DNA of 64,000 nt from Moorena producens 3L (GTDB lineage: Bacteria > Cyanobacteriota > Cyanobacteriia > Cyanobacteriales > Coleofasciculaceae), in assembly GCF_000211815.1 (NCBI RefSeq), contig NZ_GL890948.1:35727-99726 (forward strand), written 5' to 3'. Below, one piece after another: positions 45,025 through 53,721 of this stretch. The first letter of the stretch is position 1. Every line of letters starts with the position of its first letter. The position numbers and the translations under genes were made by a program. The notes under the pieces were generated by a model. That model did not search any database. It worked only from the letters and a program-made list of their open reading frames with translations, and had not been told where the DNA came from.

Positions 45025-47412
45025 ATGTTTGAACATTTTACAGATAAAGCGATCAAATCCATCATGCTGGCTCAGGAGGAAACCCGTCGCTTGGGACACA
45101 GCCTCGTAGGAACTGAGCAATTGCTGTTGGGTTTGATTGCACAACGAACAGCTGTGGCAGCCAGAGTGCTGAGGGATTTTGGTGTTACCCTCGAAGATGC
45201 TCGCTACTCGGTGGAAAACACTGTGGGTAGGGGTTCGAGAATGGTTAGCTCAGAACTTCCTTTCACCCCCAAAGCCAAAGAAGTTTTCCAGCAATCTTTC
45301 CAGGAAGCTAAGCAACTTGGACACAACTACATCGATACTGAACATTTGTTGCTAGCTATTATTCACGACAAGAACAGCGTTGCCAGTCAAGTACTGGTAA
45401 ACCTGGGTGTAGACCTCACAGAATTACGCACCCATGTCAACAGTTCCATAGCAGAATTAACAGCAGCAACGACTGCTAAGGGAAAAGGTTCCTCGTTTAG
45501 AGGGAATACTCAAAACCAGAAAGCTACCTTAGAAGAATTTGGAACTAATCTGACCAAGTTAGCTGCAGAGGGCAAACTGGATCCGGTGGTTGGTCGTCAG
45601 CAGGAAATCGAGCGGGTGGTTCAGATTTTAGGTCGTCGTAGCAAGAATAACCCGATATTACTGGGGGAACCCGGAGTTGGGAAAACTGCGATCGCAGAAG
45701 GTCTAGCCCAACGGATTATATCTCAAGATGTTCCAGACCTGTTGGCAGACAAACAAGTGATTAGCCTAGATATGGCTTTATTGGTTTCTGGTACTCGCTT
45801 CCGGGGAGACTTTGAAGAACGGCTCAAGCAGGTTGTGTCTGAAGTCCAGCAATCCGGGAATATTATCCTAGTAATTGACGAAATTCACACCTTAGTTGGT
45901 GCAGGCTCCTTAGAAGGGGGTATGGATGCGGCTAATCTGCTTAAGCCTGCTCTAGCTAGAGGTGAACTCCAGTGCTTGGGAGCTACTACTCTCGATGAAT
46001 ACCGCAAGTATATTGAGAAAGACGCAGCACTAGAACGTCGTTTCCAGCCAGTCATGGTCTCGGAACCCTCTGTAGAGGATACCATTGACATACTCCATGG
46101 TTTGCGCTCAACCTACGAGGAGTATCACAAAGTCCAGATTTCCGACCAAGCGTTACTGGCTGCAGCTCAATTGTCAGACCGCTATATCTCGGACCGCTAT
46201 TTACCCGACAAAGCCATTGACCTGATTGACGAAGCTGGGAGTCGGGTTCACTTGATGCACTCAAAGCCTTCTTCAAGGGCTAGAGCAGAATCAGAGTGGG
46301 AGAGTGAGGGAATTGAAGGTAAGTTATCTCCATCCCCAACTATTCCGATTGTGGATCAAGAAGACATTGCTCAAATCGTCGCGTCTTGGACTGGGATACC
46401 GGTCAATAAACTGACGGAATCTGAATCAGCTCTGCTGCTGCACTTGGAAGAAACCTTGCATGAGCGGATCATTGGTCAAGACGAAGCTGTTACTGCTGTG
46501 TCTCGGGCAATTCGTCGGGCAAGAGTTGGATTAAAGGATCCCAATCGACCGATTGCTAGCTTTATCTTCTCTGGTCCGACTGGAGTTGGTAAGACAGAAC
46601 TGGCTAAATCTTTGGCTTCCTACCTGTTTGGGTCAGAAGACAAGATGATTCGCCTTGACATGTCGGAATATATGGAACGCCACACTGTTTCCAAGCTCAT
46701 TGGTTCTCCCCCAGGGTTCGTGGGTTACGACGAAGGCGGTCAACTTACTGAAGCCGTGCGACGCCAGCCTTACTCGGTGGTACTATTTGACGAAATCGAG
46801 AAAGCTCACCCTGACGTTTTCAATGTACTGTTGCAACTGTTAGATGATGGTCGCTTAACCGATGCTAGAGGTCGTACTGTAGATTTCAAGAACACAATAT
46901 TAATCATGACCTCCAACATCGGTTCTAAAGTGATTGAAAAAGGAGGTAGTGTTTTTGGCTTTGAGTCGTCAAAAACCTATGAGGAGTCTAGGTACAACCA
47001 GATCCGCACTCAGGTCAATGAAAATCTGAAAGACTATTTCCGTCCTGAGTTCCTCAACCGCCTTGACGATATAATTGTCTTCCGTCAGCTCAAGAAGAAT
47101 GAAGTTAAGGAAATTGCGGAAATTCTGCTTCAGGAAATCTCTAGCTCTATACAAGAGAAAGGAATTATCCTGGAAGTCACAGAGGCTTTCAAGGACCACT
47201 TAGTCAAAGCAGGCTACGAACCGAGCTATGGTGCTAGACCTCTACGACGGGCAATTATGAGCCTGTTAGAAGATAGCTTAGCCGAAGCCATGCTATCTGG
47301 TCAGATTCAAGAGGGGGATACAGCAGTTGTTGATGTGGATGATCACGGTCAGGTCACCGTATTATCTGCAAACGCCCAAAAGAGGCTGCGGCAACCAGTT
47401 GGGGTTTGCTAG
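45025..47412 (+). CDS. clpC: ClpC-like Hsp100 ATPase lacking the middle (UVR) domain
   Basis: The 795-residue protein has the double N-domain (MFEHFTDKAIKSIMLAQEET, ELPFTPKAKEVFQQSFQEAK), ATPase 1 with GEPGVGKTA near residue 214, and ATPase 2 with GPTGVGKTE near residue 517, DEIEKAHPDVFNVLLQ and the ClpP-loop region. After LIDEAGSRVHLMHSK the usual M domain with its UVR motif is replaced by about 25 low-complexity residues (RARAESEWESEG) leading directly to VDQEDIAQIVASWTGIPVNK. Standard cyanobacterial ClpC is about 820-840 residues. The protein should still unfold substrates for ClpP, but control by adaptors that use the M domain is probably lost. It is likely a paralogue. Confidence 0.9.
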   Translation: MFEHFTDKAIKSIMLAQEETRRLGHSLVGTEQLLLGLIAQRTAVAARVLRDFGVTLEDARYSVENTVGRGSRMVSSELPFTPKAKEVFQQSFQEAKQLGHNYIDTEHLLLAIIHDKNSVASQVLVNLGVDLTELRTHVNSSIAELTAATTAKGKGSSFRGNTQNQKATLEEFGTNLTKLAAEGKLDPVVGRQQEIERVVQILGRRSKNNPILLGEPGVGKTAIAEGLAQRIISQDVPDLLADKQVISLDMALLVSGTRFRGDFEERLKQVVSEVQQSGNIILVIDEIHTLVGAGSLEGGMDAANLLKPALARGELQCLGATTLDEYRKYIEKDAALERRFQPVMVSEPSVEDTIDILHGLRSTYEEYHKVQISDQALLAAAQLSDRYISDRYLPDKAIDLIDEAGSRVHLMHSKPSSRARAESEWESEGIEGKLSPSPTIPIVDQEDIAQIVASWTGIPVNKLTESESALLLHLEETLHERIIGQDEAVTAVSRAIRRARVGLKDPNRPIASFIFSGPTGVGKTELAKSLASYLFGSEDKMIRLDMSEYMERHTVSKLIGSPPGFVGYDEGGQLTEAVRRQPYSVVLFDEIEKAHPDVFNVLLQLLDDGRLTDARGRTVDFKNTILIMTSNIGSKVIEKGGSVFGFESSKTYEESRYNQIRTQVNENLKDYFRPEFLNRLDDIIVFRQLKKNEVKEIAEILLQEISSSIQEKGIILEVTEAFKDHLVKAGYEPSYGARPLRRAIMSLLEDSLAEAMLSGQIQEGDTAVVDVDDHGQVTVLSANAQKRLRQPVGVC

Positions 47413-47465
47413 TGCCAAGGAATGATGCCAAATTTCGTTAAAGCCTGGACTTTAAAGGCTGGATC

Positions 47466-47540
47466 TGTAGAGGGGTTGCCTGCAATCCCTCTAACATATA
47501 TCTACATCTACTATAAAAGATACAAAAAGTAGATATATAC
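47466..47540 (+). terminator. Inverted repeats between clpC-like and aroB genes
   Basis: AGAGGG (47469-47474) pairs with CCCTCT (47487-47492), and ATATATCTAC (47496-47505) with GTAGATATAT (47529-47538). Neither is followed by a strong T run, so they may be a weak terminator, or part of the aroB leader. Confidence 0.4.
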
Positions 47541-47575
47541 AGCGCCATAGTTAACCAGGAAAAAGGCTCCTCCTC

Positions 47576-48700
47576 ATGAAGTTAGTTATTCCCGTTGCTC
47601 TACCAGAACATTCCTATGATATTGCGATCGCACAACACCTTCCTGATGGCAAGATGACCACAGGTGGCTTAGATGATATTGGGGTTTGGATGAGCCGTCT
47701 ACAGTTGGGCAAAAAAGTTTTAGTGGTATCTAATCCAGCAATTTTCCGCAGATATGGGAAAAGAGCGATCGCAGCCTTGGAGTTAGTGGGATATCAGGTA
47801 TCCAGCCTTACCCTGCCTGCTGGTGAACGATACAAAACTGTCAAATCTATCCAAAAGATCTATGATGTTGCCCTAGAAAACCGCCTAGAACGCTCCTCGA
47901 CTCTAGTGGCATTGGGCGGTGGGGTAATTGGGGATATGACAGGATTTGCAGCTGCTACTTGGCTAAGGGGAATTAATTTCGTCCAGGTACCCACATCGCT
48001 GTTGGCCATGGTTGATGCTTCAGTTGGTGGCAAGACTGGGGTCAATCACCCCAAGGGCAAAAACTTGATTGGTGCCTTCCATCAACCACAATTTGTCTTA
48101 ATTGACCCCTCGGTCTTAAAAACATTGCCAGCCCGAGAATTGCGAGCAGGGATGGCAGAAGTGATTAAGTATGGGATTATCTGGGATGAAGAGCTATTTG
48201 TGAAACTAGAGGAATCGAAGCGACTTGACCAATTGCGTTACCTGAAAAAGGATTTATTAGAAACAATTCTGTCTCGGTCTTGTCAAGCTAAAGCGGATGT
48301 GGTAAGCCAGGATGAGAAAGAAGCTGGGATTAGAGCTATTTTGAACTATGGTCACACCATTGGTCATGCCGTAGAAAGCTTAACTGGCTACAAGTTAGTG
48401 AATCATGGGGAAGCCGTAGCGATTGGAATGGTAGCGGCAGGGCAGATTGCTGTGGGACTCCAGATGTGGCAGCCAGAAGAGGCCGAACGCCAGGATGCTT
48501 TAATCGCAAAAGCTGGACTACCTACTAAGTTACCCAGTGGGCTAGATATTGATGCCATTATTGATACCCTGCAAACGGATAAGAAGGTAAAAGACGGTAA
48601 GGTAAGATTTGTTTTGCCTACCAAGATTGGTGAAGTAACCTTGACAGATCAGGTGCCAACTGATCTGATTAGGGAAGTGCTTCGGCAAATGCAGCTATAG
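47576..48700 (+). CDS. aroB: 3-dehydroquinate synthase
   Basis: The 374-residue enzyme carries out the second step of the shikimate pathway, turning DAHP into 3-dehydroquinate with NAD and a divalent metal. Seen: LPAGERYKTV, ALGGGVIGDMTGFAAATWLRG (split here: ALGGGVIGDMTGF), QVPTSLLAMVDASVGGKTGV, HPKGKNLIGAFHQP, RAGMAEVIKYGII, LNYGHTIGHAVE and NHGEAVAIGMVAAG. The metal ligands (E of AEVIKYG, H of GHTIGH, H of NHGEA) are all present. Length and motifs are normal. The start is supported by its distance from the previous gene. It has no shikimate-pathway neighbour here. Confidence 0.97.
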   Translation: MKLVIPVALPEHSYDIAIAQHLPDGKMTTGGLDDIGVWMSRLQLGKKVLVVSNPAIFRRYGKRAIAALELVGYQVSSLTLPAGERYKTVKSIQKIYDVALENRLERSSTLVALGGGVIGDMTGFAAATWLRGINFVQVPTSLLAMVDASVGGKTGVNHPKGKNLIGAFHQPQFVLIDPSVLKTLPARELRAGMAEVIKYGIIWDEELFVKLEESKRLDQLRYLKKDLLETILSRSCQAKADVVSQDEKEAGIRAILNYGHTIGHAVESLTGYKLVNHGEAVAIGMVAAGQIAVGLQMWQPEEAERQDALIAKAGLPTKLPSGLDIDAIIDTLQTDKKVKDGKVRFVLPTKIGEVTLTDQVPTDLIREVLRQMQL

Positions 48701-49520
48701 CAAAGGGAATCGGGAGTGGGGAATCGGGAATCGGGAATCGGGAATCGGGAATCGGGAGTGGGGAATCGGGAATCGGGAATCGGGAATCGGGAGTCGGGAA
48801 TCGGGAGTCGCTTACAAGGGTAGGTTTTTGAGAAAGGGGTGAGTAGGTACTTTTATAGCACTACCCATTAAGCTTAGGACATTCCTAAACTCTGAAACTT
48901 AGTCATAGCTTACTTCTGACTTCTGACGCAAGAACCTTGCTGACTTGCGCGTAGCGCTATATTACGTATAAATTCCTCAAAATATGTATCACCATACACA
49001 ATAATTTCCCGGATAATTATCCCCATTTCCCGCTTTTCCCGATTCCCCACTCCCGATTCCCCACTCCCGACTCCCGATTCCCGATTCCCCACTCCCGATT
49101 CCCCACTCCCAACTCAAATGTCAAGGTTTGATAACTTGCTCAAAACATCTATCGAAGATGCTATGAAACCATTGAGAACCGGCCAAAGGGTTGACCCCTC
49201 ATGTCACTCAATTCCTGACTGGGTAAGACTCTCCCCAGGTTACCCTAGGGGGCGGAAAGGATTTGCCCACACCATTATCCATAGCAATTAGGGAAAGTTG
49301 ATCGAGAAATCGCAAAATTTTGAAAATGAGCTAGGGTAGACATTGGCACCAATCTAGATTTCAATTTAGGGTTAGGTTGCCATTGACACACGAAAATTAC
49401 CCAAAGCTATGGGCAAAGGGCTTATTGCCCCACGTTAAGGGTGAAATTAACAAAAAAATATGCGACCTTAGCAGTAGTGGCAATTCGTTGTAATTCGGTT
49501 CCAGTTGAGAGGCAATATTA
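48701..49520. repeat. Gene-free region with GGGAATC arrays and a TATAGC element
   Basis: GGGAATC/GGGAGTC heptamers run from 48707 to 48810, and their reverse complement (GATTCCC/ACTCCC) from 49037 to 49110, so the two arrays can pair. Between them lies a 108-bp TATAGC...GCTATA element at 48854-48961. From 49113 to 49520 no repeat or gene is recognised; the promoter of the next gene should be there. Confidence 0.75.
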
Positions 49521-50186
49521 ATGAGTGATGGTATGGCATTCCTGACGGGGGCTGCCTTTGCCGGAATGGCAGCATTGTTTCTCCTCAAAGGAGGAGGCAA
49601 TATGGTGGCGAATAACCTTCCCTCTTCCCAACCCTTCCAAATTTCCCCTAACAATCCCTATAATTCCCCTTACACAGATCAACCGCCAAACCAGGCTCTA
49701 GCTTCACCGAACTTAAATAATTTAAATAATAATTTAAATAATATGCTCAATGTTGAACAGCAGCGGCGGGACACTGAGCAGCTCAAAGCTATGGTTGAGC
49801 AACAACGAGCTGAAACTGAACAGCTCAAAGCCCAACTTCACAATCAGCAGTTACTGCTAGACAATCTAACTGCTCAGGTTGATGCCAGTGTGATCAGGGC
49901 TCCTGAGCAACTAATCCCTAATCGTAAAACTACTAATGAAACCGCAAATACCCTCATGTCAGGAATACTTTGGGGACTTGGCGGTATGGCGGTAACCATT
50001 GGTGGTGGTGCCGTTGTGATTGGCGGGTTAGCCTTGATATCACGACCACAGCGTCCTCCTCGTACAACTTACGTGGTCCAACACCCCTACTCTAGTGCTC
50101 CTCCTTCCCTACCAGCGAGACGGCGCTCTGAGTTTATGTCTCATCAATATGATGATAGACTTTATGACCGGATGGACTACGAATAG
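49521..50186 (+). CDS. Membrane protein with coiled coil, function unknown
   Basis: The 221-residue protein has an N-terminal hydrophobic segment (MAFLTGAAFAGMAALFLLKG), an Asn/Pro-rich linker with NNLNNNLNN, and a coiled coil at about residues 80-125 (QQRRDTEQLKAMVEQQRAET). A second glycine-rich hydrophobic segment follows at about 150-172 (GMAVTIGGGAVVIGGLALIS), and then a basic tail. Two spans with a coiled coil between them would give a hairpin-like membrane protein. I do not recognise the family. It ends 11 bases before the convergent LapA-like gene. Confidence 0.6.
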   Translation: MSDGMAFLTGAAFAGMAALFLLKGGGNMVANNLPSSQPFQISPNNPYNSPYTDQPPNQALASPNLNNLNNNLNNMLNVEQQRRDTEQLKAMVEQQRAETEQLKAQLHNQQLLLDNLTAQVDASVIRAPEQLIPNRKTTNETANTLMSGILWGLGGMAVTIGGGAVVIGGLALISRPQRPPRTTYVVQHPYSSAPPSLPARRRSEFMSHQYDDRLYDRMDYE

Positions 50187-50197
50187 ATTGTCCAAGT

Positions 50198-50476
50198 CTA
50201 CTCATCGTAGTATAGGTCATCCTCAGAGTCTAGGAATTTCAAGGATTTCCCCAAAAGCTGCCACACTAGAGGTGCGATCGCTCCCCCAAGAAGACCAATA
50301 CCAACGCTAACAGCCAAAACAACACCGATTGGCAGATCAATTGACTCGAAGACTAAAAACTTCACGGATACTTCCGTGATATTTTGGATCGAGAAAATAG
50401 CGATCGCGCCAATCCAAATAGCAACTATCAGAGATGTCAGAAGTAAGCCAAGTTTTATGATCTGGGAATAGTTCAT
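50198..50476 (-). CDS. LapA family (DUF1049) membrane protein
   Basis: The 92-residue protein has two membrane spans (LGLLLTSLIVAIWIGAIAIF and LPIGVVLAVSVGIGLLGGAI) separated by IQNITEVSVKFLVFE, the N-x-(T/E) pattern of the LapA/DUF1049 family. In enterobacteria LapA works with LapB in controlling lipopolysaccharide synthesis; in cyanobacteria the role is not established. The acidic tail (DSEDDLYYDE) is cytoplasmic. It is convergent with the preceding gene. Confidence 0.75.
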   Translation of the reverse strand: MNYSQIIKLGLLLTSLIVAIWIGAIAIFSIQNITEVSVKFLVFESIDLPIGVVLAVSVGIGLLGGAIAPLVWQLLGKSLKFLDSEDDLYYDE

Positions 50477-50570
50477 TATGGTAACTAGTTAATGGTGACT
50501 AGTTCGACTCTATTTATTATTTTTTCTAGCACAGTAGCCCTTTGAATACCTGATTCTGTCAACAGTAGGT

Positions 50571-50713
50571 GTAGGGTGGGCAAATAATTTTAGTTTCACC
50601 AAAAGTACAGTTATCATCGACATGCAGCCCACCCTACTGACTCTGGTGTAGGGTGGGCAAATAATTATAGTTTCACCAAAAGTACAGTTCTCATCTCCCT
50701 TTGCCCACCCTAC
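50571..50713. repeat. Two adjacent GTAGGGTGGGC palindromic units
   Basis: Units at 50571-50637 and 50647-50713 each start GTAGGGTGGGCAAATAAT and end CCCACCCTAC with AGTTTCACCAAAAGTACAG inside. They lie directly upstream of the Uma2 gene. Confidence 0.85.
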
Positions 50714-50762
50714 TGACTGACTATGTCACAATGGCTGGTAAGGATAGCCGGAGGTGAGAGCG

Positions 50763-51341
50763 ATGCCCCAACTACTCGACCAAACCACCGATCAACGCAT
50801 CGTACATGATGGCACCTGGGAACAGTTTAAGTTGATCCAGAAGGGCTTTGATGGTTCTCCTGGTGTTCGGCTGTTTTACTTTGATGGGATAATCGAGATT
50901 CTGATGCCAGGACGAGAACATGAAATTTTTGCCAGTATCATCGGTTACTTAATCACAACCTTTCTGACGGAAAAGGGCATTTTGTTTCAGCCAACTCGCT
51001 CAATGACTCAGGAAAAAGAAGGCGTCGCCTCTGCCCAAGCTGACGATTCTTACTGCATCGGTAGTGTTAAGCCAATTCCAGATTTGTCCATTGAAGTGGT
51101 TTTTAGTAGTGGTGGCATCAGCAAGTTAGAACGTTATCAAGCTTTAGGTGTTCCAGAGGTTTGGTTTTGGGAAGATGGATTACTAAAGCTTTATCATCTT
51201 CAAGATGGCAGTTATGTCCCCATCGAGCGTAGCTTGCTACCCGGACTGAGTGAATTGGATCTTGATTGGTTCAGACACTGTGTTTTGATGGCGGAAACCG
51301 ATGCGGGAGAAGCGATTAGAGCGTTTCGTAGGCAGATTTAG
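50763..51341 (+). CDS. Uma2 family (DUF820) restriction-like endonuclease
   Basis: The 192-residue protein belongs to a family greatly expanded in cyanobacteria. RLFYFDGIIEILMPGREHE, then VKPIPDLSIEVVFSSGG and KLERYQALGVPEVWFWE give the PD-(D/E)XK-like core (D in PDLSIEV, E in IEVV). The family's natural role is unclear, with some members proposed as nucleases linked to mobile DNA. I use the ATG at 50763 with GGAGG eleven bases upstream, rather than the GTG at 50754 that overlaps this site. Confidence 0.85.
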   Translation: MPQLLDQTTDQRIVHDGTWEQFKLIQKGFDGSPGVRLFYFDGIIEILMPGREHEIFASIIGYLITTFLTEKGILFQPTRSMTQEKEGVASAQADDSYCIGSVKPIPDLSIEVVFSSGGISKLERYQALGVPEVWFWEDGLLKLYHLQDGSYVPIERSLLPGLSELDLDWFRHCVLMAETDAGEAIRAFRRQI

Positions 51342-51610
51342 GGTAAGCTGTCAGCTGTCAGCTTTCAGCTAAAGCGCTACGCGCACGCTACGCGAACAGC
51401 TATCAGTTGGGTAGGGTGGGCAAATAATCATAGTTTCACCAAAAGTACAGTAATCATCGACATGCAGCCCACCCTACAAAAGCGATTGGCCGTAGGCCAC
51501 GCTACGCGATCGCACTAATAACCTTCAACCTCATAACCTTGGCCAAAAGGCCACGCTACGCGAACAACCAACTAACCTTCAACCTGATAACCCAAAAAAA
51601 ATAGTTCCCT
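51342..51610. repeat. Repeat-only spacer downstream of Uma2 gene
   Basis: Contains CAGCTNTCAG heptamers, a GTAGGGTGGGC palindromic unit (51411-51477), GGCCACGCTACGCGAAC cores (51493 and 51550) and short AACCTTCAACCT repeats (51521-51590). Confidence 0.8.
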
Positions 51611-51937
51611 CTAGACTGGCCCCACCACATGGCTATCATAAAAGGTAATTATGTTTCCTGAAGGTTCAGATACATCAAACACACTGTGTATTCGCCCTTC
51701 GCGAATTTCGCTCGGTGCATAGCCAGCCTCTTGCAGGGCGACTTGTTGAGCCTTCAAATCATCAACCATCAGATCAAAACTCGCTTGTCCTGGTGCCGCT
51801 TCAGGTTTATTTCTAAGCACCAGATGGGTTCCCCCTCTCAATTCAAGTACTGCTAACTCTTGAAATTCAGCAACCTTAAGCATTCCCACAAACTCGAAGA
51901 AGTCGAGAGATTTTTTGAAGTCTGAAACGTTTAACAA
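51611..51937 (-). CDS. VOC (glyoxalase/bleomycin-resistance fold) protein, possibly 5'-truncated
   Basis: The 108-residue product has VSDFKKSLDFFEFVGMLKVA, LELRGGTHLVLRNKP, ASFDLMVDDLKAQQVALQEAG and FDVSEPSGNIITFYD, the two-module VOC fold with a final metal-ligand type glutamate position. Only a TTG start (51937) is available. The usual first strand is nearly absent, and the sequence upstream turns into a GGGGGCGAAATTCCCCC repeat and the hairpin element at 51987. The gene therefore probably lost its native start through insertion of the neighbouring element. Its function is unknown. Confidence 0.6.
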   Translation of the reverse strand: MLNVSDFKKSLDFFEFVGMLKVAEFQELAVLELRGGTHLVLRNKPEAAPGQASFDLMVDDLKAQQVALQEAGYAPSEIREGRIHSVFDVSEPSGNIITFYDSHVVGPV

Positions 51938-51986
51938 GATAGGGGAGGCAAGAGGGGGCGAAATTCCCCCACCTCGTCCAGGTGTT

Positions 51987-52095
51987 GAAGTTACCGTAAG
52001 GATAGTGGAGCCTTAATCAAAAAGTTTTAACCCTTTTATACATAACCGACCAACCATAAAGGCTCCACTATCCTAAGGTTTCGTTTCTGGGATGG
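51987..52095 (+). repeat. tnpB-associated hairpin element, copy D with inverted centre
   Basis: The ends (GAAGTTACCGTAAG and CTAAGGTTTCGTTTCTGG) face the same way as in copy A, and the stem is GATAGTGGAGCC with GGCTCCACTATC. The 48-base centre matches the reverse complement of copy A's centre (about 42 of 48), so it is inverted relative to the ends. Confidence 0.8.
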
Positions 52096-52104
52096 ATAGC
52101 CCCT

Positions 52105-52302
52105 TCAAATGCCAGAGACCTGTTTCCTTACCCAACTCTCTATATATTCTCCAACGCTTACCCCGGAGTCTTCAGCCGACAATTGCAACCATTTCCAAGT
52201 AGTATCTGTTAACCAGATTCCGTGTTGTCTTTTTAGCTCGTCATAATGAGCGGGTGCTCCCCTCATTCTTTTCTGAGGCTTTTTCCTTTTTGTGCTTGAC
52301 AT
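52105..52302 (-). CDS. Small RHH-like protein divergent from tnpB
   Basis: The 65-residue protein has a basic, proline-containing N-terminus (KRKKPQKRMRGAP). HGIWLTDTTWKWLQLSAEDS and GVSVGEYIESWVRKQV follow, which fit the strand-helix-helix layout of CopG-like proteins (GVSVGEYI corresponds to the second helix start). It starts 72 bases from the divergent tnpB, the same arrangement as the small gene at 20187-20327. A role as regulator of the element is inferred. The sequence is not closely similar to the other small protein. Confidence 0.5.
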   Translation of the reverse strand: MSSTKRKKPQKRMRGAPAHYDELKRQHGIWLTDTTWKWLQLSAEDSGVSVGEYIESWVRKQVSGI

Positions 52303-52374
52303 TTGTATTTACCATCAACTATACTAAAATAATATCAGCCCAAGCACGAAGATTTCAAGGAGGTGGTTTCATTC

Positions 52375-53721
52375 ATGGCGAATCTCAGACATACATTTCG
52401 TCTGTATCCTAACAAAACAGCTGCGTCAAAGATGTTTTACGCGAGAAAAATGCACCAGTTGCTTTATAACGCTGGGATAGGCGATCGCCGCTATGAATGG
52501 AAAGCAAATAAAAAGTCCATAGGATATCTTGATCAACAAAACTGCTTGCCCGCCTTCAAGGAATGTTGGCCGGAGTACAAGGAGTTATATAGTACTTCCT
52601 TGCAAGCGACCCTTAAGAGGGTAGACCTGGCATATAATCGCTTCTTTCTTGGGTTAAGTGAAATTCCCAAATATAAGCCAATTCGGAAATACTCCGGATG
52701 GACTTATCCCAGTAAGGCTGGTTGGAAGGCTAATACTGACGGAAAAGATGGAACTTTGACGTTGAATGACCTCGGACTCACTATAAAGATGCGTGGTCAG
52801 GCCAAGTTTTGGGGGACACCAACGACTCTAACAATTACGTACAAGTCTAGTGTAAACGCTTGGTATGCTTCAATAACCGTTAAAGTAGAAACCCCCGACA
52901 CTAAATATGGTTCAGGATCTGACTTAACGTACGAGAAAATCGTAGCCTATGACTTAGGGACTGAAACAGCAATCACAGCTTTCAACGGCAGCGAGTTTGA
53001 GGAGATAGCCAACCAGCGTTTTACGAAGACTCTAGAGCCTAAAGTGAAGGCCGCCGGGAAGGAAAAGCGCAGGAAGCAGGCTCCTAATTTCAAAAAAAGT
53101 ATAAAGGCGTCTAAGCGTTGGAAAAAAGCCAACAAAAAAGAATCCCAACTAAAGAGGAAAGCGGGTAACGCGCGTAAAGATTGGCAACACAAGGTTACAT
53201 CAGATTTATCTAGTCGTTATGACATCGGCGTAACCGAGAAGCTCAATACGAAAGGAATGACCCGGAAAGCCAAGAAAGGGTCGAAAAGAAGGAAACAAAA
53301 AGCTGGATTAAACAAAGCCATTCTGGATGTAGGATTCGGTACTCTCAATAAAATGCTGACCTACAAAATCGAACTCAAAGGCGGAATTGTTCTTCAACTA
53401 CCGACTAGACAACTAAAGCCATCTCAGCGTTGTCCAGAATGTGGAAAGGTTCACAAAGACTGGGCTGAACTGTCGAATAGATACCACGTCTGTGATATTT
53501 GCGGCTTTGGGTTCGATAGAGACAAGACAAGCGCAATAGTGATGTTCAATGCAGCATTAGGAAAACAGCCGGGGTACGGTGCTGACCTCGATAAACGTGG
53601 ATTTTCTAGCTCTACTTCAAAGACCAGAAAGCATACTGGATCAATGAAGCAACTGGGAAAGATGAAGCGTCAAAAATCACGCTCTAAGGATGGGGTAGCT
53701 GACACCCCGTCCTGGCCGTAG
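52375..53721 (+). CDS. tnpB: TnpB RNA-guided nuclease, intact catalytic motifs
   Basis: The 448-residue protein has RuvC-I KIVAYDLGTETAITAFNG, RuvC-II DIGVTEKLNTKGM, a zinc ribbon CPECGKVHK...CDICGF and RuvC-III FDRDKTSAIVMFN. All three acidic residues are present. AAGGAGG at 52358-52364 sets the start at the ATG 52375; an in-frame GTG at 52363 lies within that site. The last residues (DTPSWP) and the stop are read from the right-end hairpin, which carries an interspersed repeat. No TnpA is present, so movement needs one from elsewhere. Confidence 0.88.
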   Translation: MANLRHTFRLYPNKTAASKMFYARKMHQLLYNAGIGDRRYEWKANKKSIGYLDQQNCLPAFKECWPEYKELYSTSLQATLKRVDLAYNRFFLGLSEIPKYKPIRKYSGWTYPSKAGWKANTDGKDGTLTLNDLGLTIKMRGQAKFWGTPTTLTITYKSSVNAWYASITVKVETPDTKYGSGSDLTYEKIVAYDLGTETAITAFNGSEFEEIANQRFTKTLEPKVKAAGKEKRRKQAPNFKKSIKASKRWKKANKKESQLKRKAGNARKDWQHKVTSDLSSRYDIGVTEKLNTKGMTRKAKKGSKRRKQKAGLNKAILDVGFGTLNKMLTYKIELKGGIVLQLPTRQLKPSQRCPECGKVHKDWAELSNRYHVCDICGFGFDRDKTSAIVMFNAALGKQPGYGADLDKRGFSSSTSKTRKHTGSMKQLGKMKRQKSRSKDGVADTPSWP

